The translations under genes were made by a program, and so were the position numbers. Positions 53,824 to 62,759 of a DNA stretch of 64,000 nt are shown piece after piece. Below the pieces are notes generated by a model. It was given only the letters and a program-made list of their open reading frames with translations. It was not told the DNA's origin and ran no database searches. The first letter of the stretch is position 1; every line of letters starts with the position of its first letter. The stretch is from the NCBI GenBank assembly GCA_003243425.1, contig QFQP01000016.1, positions 1 to 64,000 of the forward strand, written 5' to 3'. The stretch is from Archangium gephyra (GTDB lineage Bacteria; Myxococcota; Myxococcia; Myxococcales; Myxococcaceae).

Positions 53824-55412
53824 ACGCCCTTCTACCCATCATTGCAACGCTGCTGCTGAGCACGACGGCACTCGCGCAAGACCACCGCTACGGCCTCTTC
53901 ATCGGCAACGACGAAGGTGGGCCCGAAACGAAGACATTGCTCTACGCGCAAGACGACGCGCGACGCATGCACGACACCTTCACGCGGTTGGCGCGCGTGA
54001 AACCGGAAGACGCGATGCTGCTCCTCGATTCCAACGCGAAGACCGTCGACGGTGCGTTGAGCGAACTCGAGCGCCGCATCGCCGACGCGAAGTCACGTGG
54101 CGAGCGAACGACGTTGTTCCTCTACTACTCGGGTCACGCCAAAGACGGCGCGTTGCGGCTCGGCGCCTCGCAGCTGCCGTTCGAGGAGCTGAAGCAACGC
54201 CTCACCGCGGGGCCCGCTGATGTCCGCGTCGCGATCTTCGATGCCTGCCGGTCAGGAACGGTGACTCGCAGCAAGGGCGTTCGCCGCGCGCCCTCATTCG
54301 AAGTGGAAACCGACGCGACCCGGCAGGCGAAGGGGCTCGTGCTGCTCACCTCCTCGGCTGCCGACGAAGACTCGCAGGAGTCCGACGTGATCGGCGCGAG
54401 CTATTTCTCGTATCACCTCGCCACCGCCCTGCTCGGCAGCGCCGATTCGAGCGGCGACGGCCGCGTGACGCTCAACGAAGCGTACGGCTGGGCCTACGAG
54501 CGTACGGTGGCGAGCACCGCCGACTCTGCCGCCGGCCCGCAGCACCCGACGTTCAGCTTCGATCTCGCGGGCAACGGAGATCTGGTGCTCACCGACGTGA
54601 TGGAGCGCCGCGAAGGTCTGCACCTTCCGCAGGCCGCGCCGCAGGGCCCGTACTTCGTCATCGACTCCCGCGGCGTGATCGTCGCCGAGACCGTGAAGCT
54701 CGCCGACCCACGGCTCATCGCGCTTCCCCCCGGCACCTACAAAGTGAAGCGACGACTCCCCGATCGCCTGCGCGTCGGTGAGTTCACGATCACCGCCGGG
54801 CAGATCTACACGCTCGACGAATCGACGCTCGAGAACGCGAAGTTCACCGACGACCCGGTCAAGGGCACCGGCATCAGCAAGACCTACAGCAGGCACTGGA
54901 GCCTCTCGGCGTTCGGTCAGTACCAGGCGGTCTTCGATCGCCCCACGTCCAACGGCGGCTACTTCCCTTCTGCGCCCGCGGTCGGCGGTGAAGTCACGGT
55001 GCACAACATCATCGGCCGGGGCTTCGGGCTGGGCATCGACGCCGGCTATGGGTGGACCAGCAACACCGTGAACGTGGAGCTGGTCGGCCTGCTCCCCTAC
55101 GACTACTCGCTGGTCACCATCGGTGCGTCGGCCATCTACGAGTGGTTCCAGGAAGGCCGCTGGATTCCGTTCGTGGGCCTTCACCTCGCGTTCAACATCA
55201 TGAGCCGCTCGTTCGAGGACACCTCACTCGCGGCCCAGAACTATTCGATCTTCACGCCCGGAATCGTCGCCGGGCTGAAAGTGCGCATCGCGGGGAACTT
55301 CTCCGTCATCGGCCGGGCGCGCGTGCACTACCTCCATTACAACGTCGACGAGACGCGCAGCCTGGGGAACGCCGATTTCGGTCTGCTCCTCGACTACGAG
55401 TTCAGGGACTGA
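53820..55412 (+). CDS. Exported caspase-like protease with C-terminal barrel-like domain
   Basis: A 530-residue protein with a signal peptide (MNALLPIIATLLLSTTALAQ), then a C14 caspase-like domain at about 22-260. The catalytic dyad is H106 in LYYSGHAKDG and C143 in AIFDACRSGT. An EF-hand-like loop follows (DSSGDGRVTLNE, 209-220). After a PEGA-like segment (280-335) the last 180 residues alternate aromatic and polar residues (WSLSAFGQYQAVF, NADFGLLLDYEFRD), like an outer-membrane barrel. Exported and probably membrane-bound. GTG start overlaps the anti-sigma stop by GTGA. Confidence 0.88.
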   Translation: MNALLPIIATLLLSTTALAQDHRYGLFIGNDEGGPETKTLLYAQDDARRMHDTFTRLARVKPEDAMLLLDSNAKTVDGALSELERRIADAKSRGERTTLFLYYSGHAKDGALRLGASQLPFEELKQRLTAGPADVRVAIFDACRSGTVTRSKGVRRAPSFEVETDATRQAKGLVLLTSSAADEDSQESDVIGASYFSYHLATALLGSADSSGDGRVTLNEAYGWAYERTVASTADSAAGPQHPTFSFDLAGNGDLVLTDVMERREGLHLPQAAPQGPYFVIDSRGVIVAETVKLADPRLIALPPGTYKVKRRLPDRLRVGEFTITAGQIYTLDESTLENAKFTDDPVKGTGISKTYSRHWSLSAFGQYQAVFDRPTSNGGYFPSAPAVGGEVTVHNIIGRGFGLGIDAGYGWTSNTVNVELVGLLPYDYSLVTIGASAIYEWFQEGRWIPFVGLHLAFNIMSRSFEDTSLAAQNYSIFTPGIVAGLKVRIAGNFSVIGRARVHYLHYNVDETRSLGNADFGLLLDYEFRD

Positions 55413-55415
55413 GCG

Positions 55416-56351
55416 ATGCGAACTCTCTTCTTCAGCGTGCTCATGGTGTCGTTCGCCGGCTGTGGCGGCGACTGGTCGAACAATGATCTCACCTTCGCCA
55501 ACGCGCTCCCCCGGCGCGAAGATCTGCGCGCCAGGTTGCCGACCTCGGCGACGCAACCGCTCGGTGGTGACGGAACGCGTCGCGACGGGTTGATGGTCGG
55601 CGATCCCTCGAGCGCGTGGAACCAGACCGTCAAAGCAGCGAAGGACTACAACACCGTGCTCGACACGCTGCTCGCGTTCGTCGACCAGATTCGGGCGGTG
55701 CCGCCGACGACGCGTACGAAGAACTCGCGCACGTGGGGGCCCTACGCAGATCAGAACAACGAAGGCCGCCAGGTGCAGGCGATCATCACCCGCGTCGACG
55801 AAGCGAACTTCGAGTGGAAGATCCAGTCGCGGCCCACCACCGGCGACTGGCTGACGGTGTTGAGCGGCGAGTACAACGCGACGATGAGCACGCGCCGGGG
55901 CCAGGGCACCGTGCTGGTTGACGTGAAGAGCTTCCGTGAAGAGTTGAAGGTCGACGACAACTTCAAACAGCTCGATGCGATCTCGGTTGGGTACATGACC
56001 GACAGGTGGCCGCAGCGGGTCGAGATGCTCTTCACCTTCCGCCCCGGTGCGGTCAGCGGCCTCTCCCAGGTCGGGTACACCTCACGACTTCAAGAAGACG
56101 GTTCGGGGGCGATTCGCTTCGTCTACGACCGGCCGAGCGACGCCAACGTCACGCAGCTCGAAGTGAACGCCGCGTGGAAACCGACGGGCGAAGGCCGCGC
56201 GCTGGGTGAAGTCACGAAGGGCACGTTCACCGGCTTCACCATCACCGAATGCTGGGGCACCAACTTCCTGCTCACGCACTACGCGGAGAGCTGGCCGACC
56301 GGTGAAGTGAACGGCCCCAGTTCGTCGTGCGTGTCGATCGACGGGCTCTGA
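55416..56351 (+). CDS. Putative lipoprotein, last gene of the sigma/caspase operon
   Basis: A 311-residue protein with a lipoprotein signal (MRTLFFSVLMVSFAGCGGD, Cys 16) and a mostly beta-rich body (AIITRVDEANFEWKIQSRP, VEMLFTFRPGAVSGLSQVG). No family recognised. It starts 3 bases after the caspase stop, so it is the fourth coupled gene of the sigma operon, and could be a substrate or partner of the caspase at the outer membrane. It converges with the Kelch gene, ending 2 bases before its stop. Confidence 0.7.
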   Translation: MRTLFFSVLMVSFAGCGGDWSNNDLTFANALPRREDLRARLPTSATQPLGGDGTRRDGLMVGDPSSAWNQTVKAAKDYNTVLDTLLAFVDQIRAVPPTTRTKNSRTWGPYADQNNEGRQVQAIITRVDEANFEWKIQSRPTTGDWLTVLSGEYNATMSTRRGQGTVLVDVKSFREELKVDDNFKQLDAISVGYMTDRWPQRVEMLFTFRPGAVSGLSQVGYTSRLQEDGSGAIRFVYDRPSDANVTQLEVNAAWKPTGEGRALGEVTKGTFTGFTITECWGTNFLLTHYAESWPTGEVNGPSSSCVSIDGL

Positions 56352-56353
56352 GT

Positions 56354-57936
56354 TCAGGGAACTTCCACGCAGAATGCGCGGTTGCGATGCAGGTCGGTCG
56401 CGAGGATCGTCCCATTCGCGAACGGCGGCGGTTGCGGGGTCACGCGCGTCGTCCAGCTCGTGCCGTCCCAGGCGATGGTGCTGTTGGCGTTGGCGTCGCC
56501 GGTGTACCCGCCGAACGCCAGCATCACGCTGCCGATGGGGTCCCACGTCATGCCGTGAAACGCGCGCATCGGCACCCCCCCGCTGCTGCGCTGCACCCAA
56601 TCACCACCGTCCCATTCCCAGGTATCGGCGAGCTGCTGGTGAAACGAGAAGTCGTTGGTGCCTCCGAACATCAGCACGCGTCGTCGGAGCGGATCCCACG
56701 CCATCGCGTGGAACTGGCGCGCTGTCGGTTTGTGCGCGGGGTGCATTTCGATCCAGTTGCGACCGTCCCATTCCCACGTGTCGTCGAGGTGCCCTGTGGC
56801 GAGGCCGCCGAACAACACCGCGCGACCGCGACGCTCGTCGAAGGCCATGGCGAAGCCGACGCGCGTCGGAGGTGAGGTGGTGGGCCGTCGCTCGCGCCAG
56901 GTCGCGCCGTCCCATTCCCAGGTGTCGTTGAAGCCCTGCCCGCCGAACAGCAACACCGTGTTGTGCTGCGTGTCGGTGACCAGCTGATAGCGCTCGCGAT
57001 CGGGCGGCGTCGCGGGCGGCAGGTGCAACGACCAACGTTGGCCGTCCCAACCCCACGTGGTGTTCGTGCTTCGCGGCGCGCTCCCGAGCATCAAGGTCTC
57101 TCTGGTGATCGGGTCCCACGCCACCGACGCTTCGTGCGGTGACGCGTTGAGCGGCAGCCAGGTGTTGGTGCACCGGCCGGTCGCAGGTCTCGCGCGCGAC
57201 GTACACGTGCCACTGATGCACACGTCGACGGAGCTGACGCGGCAGTCGTCAGGCCCGCACAACGTGCCGTCGATCTCGTCGGTGAAGCCGCAGCCCGAAG
57301 CGTCGTCGCACAGCGCTGACACGGGCCGGGCGCCGCGGGGCACATGCGCGGCACGTGCGAACAACCCGCCGCCTCCGAGCACACGCCGACGGTGCACACG
57401 GTGTCGGGACAGTTCTTGAGCGCCCCGATGCACTCGCCATTCACGCACTGGCCGTCGACACAACCGGTCTCACACGACGTTCCGTCAGCCGCGGTCGTCG
57501 TCACGCACGCGCCACTTTCCGCGCCGAATCGAATGCCGACGCACGGTCGCGACGGCTCGCAGGTCAGCGGTGGAAGACCTGAGCCTGACACCGCGACGGC
57601 GACGGTGTTCACCTGCAGCACGGCGCTGACTTCCCTGTCTGCGACCGGCGTGAACGTCACCACCAGCTCTGTGCTTTCACCGCCTGCGAGCTCGAGCTCC
57701 GAAGGCGAAACAGAGAACGCCCCATCGACCGTCGCCGTCACCGCGCGTCGCGTTCGAGAGGGGTTGTCGACGCGCAACGTCAGCCGCGACGACGCACCGA
57801 CGAAGGTTGGCGAGAAGTCGAGTCGCGCCGGTTCGACGCGCAGCGCGTCTTCACCGACCATGTCGAGCGGCCCCGCGCAGCGGCAACCCGCGAGGCACAG
57901 CGCCAACACCAGCATCGTCGAGAACCGCACTGTCAT
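56354..57936 (-). CDS. Kelch-repeat lipoprotein, split by an apparent frameshift
   Basis: Two overlapping frames make one protein of about 527 residues. Frame one (57936 on) has a lipoprotein signal (MTVRFSTMLVLALCLAGC), an immunoglobulin-like ASH/DUF1573-type domain (PARLDFSPTFVGASSRLTL) and Cys-rich text (CETGCVDGQCVNGECIG). Frame two continues the Cys-rich part (ALCDDASGCGFTDEIDGTLC) and six or so Kelch-like repeats (LFGGLATGHLDDTWEWDG). One extra G in a G run between 57320 and 57337 joins them. Surface lipoproteins of this style are common in myxobacteria. Likely a sequence error; a true pseudogene is possible. Confidence 0.75.
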
Positions 57937-57997
57937 GAGCGCGGCACGCTAGGCGACCCCACGGCCCGCACCCGACAAACCTCCACAAATCCGAGCG

Positions 57998-58321
57998 TCA
58001 GATCAGCGAATCGGCGAGCGCCTGATCGATTCCGGTCGGGTCGGCGCCTGCGGCAGGCGTGAGGGCCTCGATGGCTTCGTCGTGGCGGCCCAGAGCCACC
58101 AGCGCGCTCCCCAGCTGAAGTTCGGCCTGCGCACGAAGCTCCGGATGATCGCGGGCGACGCGGCGGAACGTGCTGGCAGCTTCCGCGTAGCGCTCTTCAC
58201 GCATGAAGCGATGCCCCGCCTCCCACGCGAGCTCCCGGAAATCGGTGCCCGTTACGTAGACGAAACCGAGACGGCCGGTGCCAGTCGACGAAGTGCCCCG
58301 AAGCAGCGTGACGATGCTCAT
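57998..58321 (-). CDS. Small TPR-like protein
   Basis: A 107-residue product with one or two TPR-like helical pairs (ERYAEAASTFRRVARDHPEL, LQLGSALVALGRHDEAIEAL) and an N terminus without a signal. It may be a small scaffold; no specific role. ATG at 58321 is preferred because the open frame before it is Arg-rich text of no protein character. It lies 177 bases downstream of the gluzincin gene. Confidence 0.62.
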   Translation of the reverse strand: MSIVTLLRGTSSTGTGRLGFVYVTGTDFRELAWEAGHRFMREERYAEAASTFRRVARDHPELRAQAELQLGSALVALGRHDEAIEALTPAAGADPTGIDQALADSLI

Positions 58322-58498
58322 GCCCCGGTTACGGCGACCAAATTCAGACGAGAGAATATTGGTTTGCGGACACCTGGAACGTGTTGCCTCGGTAGCAATC
58401 ACGGCTCGAGACGCTGACGAACCGCAACGAGACGGCACCACATGGCTACGCGTGCCGCGCAATGTGCGACCACATTGGCGACGCTCTGCGACACGTGT

Positions 58499-60493
58499 TC
58501 AACGGCTGACGGCCTTCTCCGTCGCGCGCAGCAGCGGTTCTGCCGACACAGGGGCACCCGCGGCGTTCACCATCCACGCATCGGGCGTCACCATGCCGAA
58601 CTTCGCCATGCGTTCGATCTCGGGCCCGATCTTTCCGGTCTTGCGCACCTGCTCCTCGATCTGGAACGCGATGAGGTGACCCAGCGGGTAATTGAAGAGG
58701 TACATCGGGTAGCTGATCATGTGGGAGTAGATGCCGAGCAGCGGCGTGTCTTTTCCGCCCAGCACCGGCGCGCAGTACTGGTTCCAGATCTTCTGGGAGA
58801 TCTGCACCGTCGCTTCACGCAGCTGCTTCGGCGTCGCCTTCGGGTGCGCGTACATCCAGTGCCACACCTCGATGTCGACCAGCGCCACGGCGGCGATCTC
58901 CCACGTCATCCAGAAGTCGTTGAGAACGCGCAGCCGCTCGGCTTCGGCGTCGGGCCTGGGCAGGCCGAGCAGCTCGAGGTCTTTGGCCTGGAACACGAAC
59001 GCGATGGCTTCGGTGAAGGCGGTGTTGGGCACGCCCGTGAGCAGCGTGTTGTCGACGTCGTAGAGCGAGAAGACCTGCTCGACGTTGTGACCCAGCTCGT
59101 GCACCGCGATGTTGAACCCCTTGTAGTTCATGCCGTCTTTTTCGACGCGCGTGCGCAGGTGCGGGAAATCGCCACGCCGCGCGGCCTGCATGGCGTGACC
59201 TGCGCCCCGTGACGGGTCGACCACGATGCGCTCCGACAAATACTTCGCGCGCTCCGGCGAGAAGTTGAGCGACTGCAAGATGCGGGGAATGTCTTTCGCG
59301 AAGGCCTGCGCCGTCGGGTACCTCGCGCGCACCTTCGCGTCGAGCTCGGTCTCGGGAATCGAGCCGCGCGCCAGAAAGCCGTTGAACCAGAGATCGGTGG
59401 GCTCAAGCTTGCGGCCCAGCTTCTTCTCCATTTCAGCCGCGACCTTCGGCACCAGCGGGCTCGCCAGCACCGACGTCAGCAGCGCCTTGATGCGCGCCTC
59501 GGGGAGCTCGGCGCCCATCGCGAACGCACGCTCGATCGCCGTCGGAGCCGAAGGCGAGAACGGGTCGGCCTTCTTCTGCGCGTTGAAGTTGGCGAGGAAC
59601 TTCGCGTACCGAACGTCGGCTTCCGGCGCCTGCGACACCTTCGCGTCTCGCTTCGGCGCGTCGGCTTCGATGTCCTGCGCGGCGGTCACGGCGTTCGTGA
59701 ACGGGTTCCAATCGACATGCGGGTTGTCGATGACCACCGCGGGGATCGTCTGGGTGACGATGCGCTCCATCACCTTGATGATCGTGCGCTGCTTGGCGAG
59801 GCCGTTCTTGTCCGCGTAGTTGGCTTTCAACTCGTCTCGAAGATTCCAGTGGGAGATGAGCCGCTTACCCGACGGAAACAGGCGCTGACCGTCTTCGGCC
59901 AACACGTGGTGCATCCACAGGTTGTACTCGGCGATGTAGAGGTCGGCGGCGGCCTGCGCGCTGGTGATCTCCTGCTGCACCGCCGCGGGCACGCGCCGCG
60001 CAAATCGCCCGGTCAACCGCGCCTGCGCCCACTGCGCCCGGCTCCAGTCTTTGCCGGAAAGACGCTCCTCCAGGGTCGTCAGCGGAAAGTTGAGCAGCGC
60101 AACAAAGGCAAGCTTGTTGGCAAAGAGGTCTTCGACGACGTGCGCCGACGGGTCGTACGCTGCAAAAATGGAATCGACGTCGAGCAACGGCCCCGAGTCG
60201 AGCTCCTGAGGCCCGCGCCAGTCGCGGCCGATCTCCAGCAGGTGCCCGTCGAGCTGCTCCAGGTGCCCTTCAAAGCGTTCGAGGGTGCGCTCGAGCAGCA
60301 CCGGGTCGACGATGAAGTGCTTCCTGGCGAAGGCCGGCAGGTCGCCGTCTTCCGGCTTCCACAGCGCCGCCACCTGCTTGACGCCGCGCTCGATGCGGGC
60401 GCGCTGCGCTTCTCCGTGCTGTTTCACCAACTCGGCTTCGAGGGGCTTCGTGTTCATCGGGGCGGCGGCCAACAGCAACGGGAGCAGCAACAT
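58499..60493 (-). CDS. Gluzincin metallopeptidase, M3-like, exported
   Basis: A 664-residue protein with a short signal peptide (MLLLPLLLAAAP) and a long helical body. The zinc motif HELGH lies near residue 461 in FNIAVHELGHNVEQVF, with a downstream glutamate in NTAFTEAIAFVFQ. The overall pattern recalls M3 oligopeptidases but the match is not strong enough to name a subfamily. It should work in the periplasm or outside the cell. The cold-shock gene lies just upstream. Confidence 0.82.
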   Translation of the reverse strand: MLLLPLLLAAAPMNTKPLEAELVKQHGEAQRARIERGVKQVAALWKPEDGDLPAFARKHFIVDPVLLERTLERFEGHLEQLDGHLLEIGRDWRGPQELDSGPLLDVDSIFAAYDPSAHVVEDLFANKLAFVALLNFPLTTLEERLSGKDWSRAQWAQARLTGRFARRVPAAVQQEITSAQAAADLYIAEYNLWMHHVLAEDGQRLFPSGKRLISHWNLRDELKANYADKNGLAKQRTIIKVMERIVTQTIPAVVIDNPHVDWNPFTNAVTAAQDIEADAPKRDAKVSQAPEADVRYAKFLANFNAQKKADPFSPSAPTAIERAFAMGAELPEARIKALLTSVLASPLVPKVAAEMEKKLGRKLEPTDLWFNGFLARGSIPETELDAKVRARYPTAQAFAKDIPRILQSLNFSPERAKYLSERIVVDPSRGAGHAMQAARRGDFPHLRTRVEKDGMNYKGFNIAVHELGHNVEQVFSLYDVDNTLLTGVPNTAFTEAIAFVFQAKDLELLGLPRPDAEAERLRVLNDFWMTWEIAAVALVDIEVWHWMYAHPKATPKQLREATVQISQKIWNQYCAPVLGGKDTPLLGIYSHMISYPMYLFNYPLGHLIAFQIEEQVRKTGKIGPEIERMAKFGMVTPDAWMVNAAGAPVSAEPLLRATEKAVSR

Positions 60494-60518
60494 GGTTCGT
60501 CAGTCTCCGGACAGACGA

Positions 60519-60548
60519 CGACCCGGTAAGGTCCCCCCCACCGGGTCG
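60519..60548 (-). terminator. Possible terminator after the cold-shock gene
   Basis: An 8-base-pair perfect stem (60519-60526 with 60541-60548, CGACCCGG/CCGGGTCG) with a 14-base loop, 31 bases after the cold-shock stop. There is no T tract on the minus strand, so it may instead be a structural element in the gluzincin leader. Confidence 0.4.
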
Positions 60549-60579
60549 CGTAAGTACTTCATGATTCAGGTGATGCGGA

Positions 60580-60783
60580 TCAGACGCCGCGAACGTTCTG
60601 AGCCTGCAGACCCTTCGGTCCACGGGTCACGTCGAACTCCACCTTCTGACCCTCCTGGAGGGTGCGGAACCCGTCCATGGTGATCGCGGTGTGGTGGCAG
60701 AACACGTCCTCGCCACCGCCGTCCTGCGTGATGAACCCAAAGCCCTTCGCGTCGTTGAACCACTTCACAGTGCCAGTAGCCAT
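60580..60783 (-). CDS. Cold-shock domain protein (CspA family)
   Basis: The 67-residue single-domain RNA chaperone has RNP1 (KGFGFI) and an RNP2 variant DVFCHH, where most CspA proteins have VFVH. It binds single-stranded RNA to melt structure. ATG at 60783 gives the usual size; the longer frame upstream is leader. The leader is about 70 bases and a promoter candidate lies at 60858-60887. Whether it is cold-induced or constitutive is unknown. Confidence 0.95.
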   Translation of the reverse strand: MATGTVKWFNDAKGFGFITQDGGGEDVFCHHTAITMDGFRTLQEGQKVEFDVTRGPKGLQAQNVRGV

Positions 60784-60857
60784 ATTCGTCAATCGTCCTT
60801 CAGTTGCCCCGCCCGACAATCAGGAGGGAGGCCCGCTCATAGGTGACGGGTATGCGC

Positions 60858-60887
60858 ATTGTCCACCCACACCTTTCACTTTTGCAA
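60858..60887 (-). promoter_or_regulatory. Candidate sigma-70 promoter of the cold-shock gene
   Basis: On the minus strand TTGCAA (60882-60887) and GACAAT (60858-60863) are 18 bases apart, a fair -35/-10 pair, about 70 bases upstream of the ATG. Such a leader is common for csp genes. It lies 35 bases after the M2 peptidase stop. Confidence 0.45.
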
Positions 60888-60922
60888 TGTGACTGTGACC
60901 GTCTTGTCGCGGTGCGTAAGTC

Positions 60923-62749
60923 TCACCAGCCGCAGCTCTGGCCCTTGTTCTGTTCCTTCAACCAGCCCTGCAACGGCGCGAAGTATTCGAGGATCGCGGT
61001 GGCATCCATCTGGCGCTCGCCGGTGAGCGTCTGCAGCGCGTCGGGCCACGGCTTGCTCGAGCCCATCGCCAGCATGGCCTTCAACTTCGCGCCGGCTTCC
61101 TTGTTTCCGTAGATGCTGCAGGTGTGCAGCGGGCCGGTGTGGCCGGCGGCCTTGCACATGGCGCGGTGGAACTGGAACTGAAGGACCCGCGCGAGGAAGT
61201 AGCGCATGTACGGCACGTTCGCGGGGATGTGGTACTTCGCGCCCGGGTCGAAGAAGTCTTCTCCGCGCTCACCGCCGGCCGGCGCCACGCCCTGGTACTT
61301 CAGCCGCAGTGCCCACCAGTGCTTGTTGTAGTCGGCGGGCTTCACCTTTCCGCTGAAGACGTCCCAGCGCCACTGGTCGATCATGCGACCGAACGGAAGG
61401 AACGCGATCTTCTCGAGGGAGTCCTTGAGCTGAACGTTGATGAGGCCCTTCTGGTCCTTCGGCAGCGCGTCGAGCAGCTTGAGCGACTTCAGGTACTCGG
61501 GCGTGATCGACAGCGTGAGCGCGTCACCGATGGCCTCGTGGAAGCCGTCGTTGGCGCCCTGCTGAAAGAGCACCGGCTTCGTGTAGTAGTTCATGAAGTA
61601 GTAGTCGTGACCGAGCTCGTGGTGGACGGTGATCAGGTCCTCCTCGTCGATCTTGATGCACATCTTGATGCGCAGATCGTTGGCGAAGATCACGTCCCAC
61701 GCGCTGGCGTGACAGACGACCTCACGATCGCGCGGCTTGGTGAACTGGCTGCGCTCCCAGAAGGTCTCGGGCAGCGGGTCCATGCCGAGTGACGTGAAGA
61801 AGTTCTCGCCGAGCTTCACGAGCTTCTTCTCGTCGTACTTCTGGGCCTTGAGGTTCCTGGTCACGTCGAGCGACGGTTGCCCCGCGTACGGCTCGACGAG
61901 CGGGTACACGTTGGCCCATTCCTGCGCCCACATGTTGCCCAGCAGATGCGCGGGAATCGGGCCGTTGGCGGGCACCTTGTCGGCGCCGAACTTCTTGCTC
62001 AGGCGGCCGCGCACGTAGCAGTGCAGATCGTCGTAGAGCGGCTTGACCTGCGCCCACAGGCGGTCGGTCTCCTTCTCGAACTCGGCGGGGCTCATGTCGT
62101 ACGCCTGACGCCAGAGGTCGCCGAGGTCCGGCGCGCCGAACTCCTTGGCGCCTTCGTTCGAGAGCGCCACCAACTTCTCGTAGTGCGGGCGCATCTCCTT
62201 CGCGGTGGCGTGCCAGCCCTGCCAGGCGTCGAGCATCTCGTCGTAGCTGGGGCCCTTCTTGTCGCCGATCTTTCCGAGCACTTCAGAGAGCTGCTGGAGA
62301 TCGCGGCACTCCTCTTTTCCACCCTTCCCCGGCTTGCAGTACTTGCCCTTGCCATAGAGGCCTTCGAGCTTCGCCGCCGTCGCCGCGAGCTGCGCGCGCT
62401 TGTCGGCGTTCGACGGCGCCGGCAACGAGGTCGAGAGCCGGAGCAGCAGCAGCTGACGTTCGGTCTCGGGGTCGAGCTTGAGGCCCTTGAAGCGCTGCGC
62501 GTCTTTGGTGGCCTGGGTGAGGTAGGCCATCACGTCTTCGTTGAGCGCGGCCGCGTTCCGCTCGGTGTCGTCGGTGATGTAGGTCGACTTGATCCACTCG
62601 GCGGTCGACTGGCGCACCCAGAGCTTGCGCAAGTCGGCGTCGACCTTCTTCACGAAGGCCTTCGCTTCGTCGACGGTGGGTGCTTTCGCTGCAGACGCTG
62701 CCGGGGCCTGCGCTGCGGTCAGCGCAAGTACACAGAGGAGTGCGTTCAT
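60923..62749 (-). CDS. M2 family peptidyl-dipeptidase (ACE-like)
   Basis: A 608-residue protein with a signal peptide (MNALLCVLALTAAQAPAASA) and the body of an M2 (angiotensin-converting-enzyme-like) zinc dipeptidyl carboxypeptidase. The zinc site HHELGHDYYFMNYY lies near residue 374 and the third ligand region GANDGFHEAIGDALTLS follows. It trims dipeptides from peptide C termini in the periplasm. Length is normal for bacterial ACE. The right-edge kinase gene ends 10 bases upstream. Confidence 0.93.
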   Translation of the reverse strand: MNALLCVLALTAAQAPAASAAKAPTVDEAKAFVKKVDADLRKLWVRQSTAEWIKSTYITDDTERNAAALNEDVMAYLTQATKDAQRFKGLKLDPETERQLLLLRLSTSLPAPSNADKRAQLAATAAKLEGLYGKGKYCKPGKGGKEECRDLQQLSEVLGKIGDKKGPSYDEMLDAWQGWHATAKEMRPHYEKLVALSNEGAKEFGAPDLGDLWRQAYDMSPAEFEKETDRLWAQVKPLYDDLHCYVRGRLSKKFGADKVPANGPIPAHLLGNMWAQEWANVYPLVEPYAGQPSLDVTRNLKAQKYDEKKLVKLGENFFTSLGMDPLPETFWERSQFTKPRDREVVCHASAWDVIFANDLRIKMCIKIDEEDLITVHHELGHDYYFMNYYTKPVLFQQGANDGFHEAIGDALTLSITPEYLKSLKLLDALPKDQKGLINVQLKDSLEKIAFLPFGRMIDQWRWDVFSGKVKPADYNKHWWALRLKYQGVAPAGGERGEDFFDPGAKYHIPANVPYMRYFLARVLQFQFHRAMCKAAGHTGPLHTCSIYGNKEAGAKLKAMLAMGSSKPWPDALQTLTGERQMDATAILEYFAPLQGWLKEQNKGQSCGW

Positions 62750-62759
62750 GCGCCGCGAA

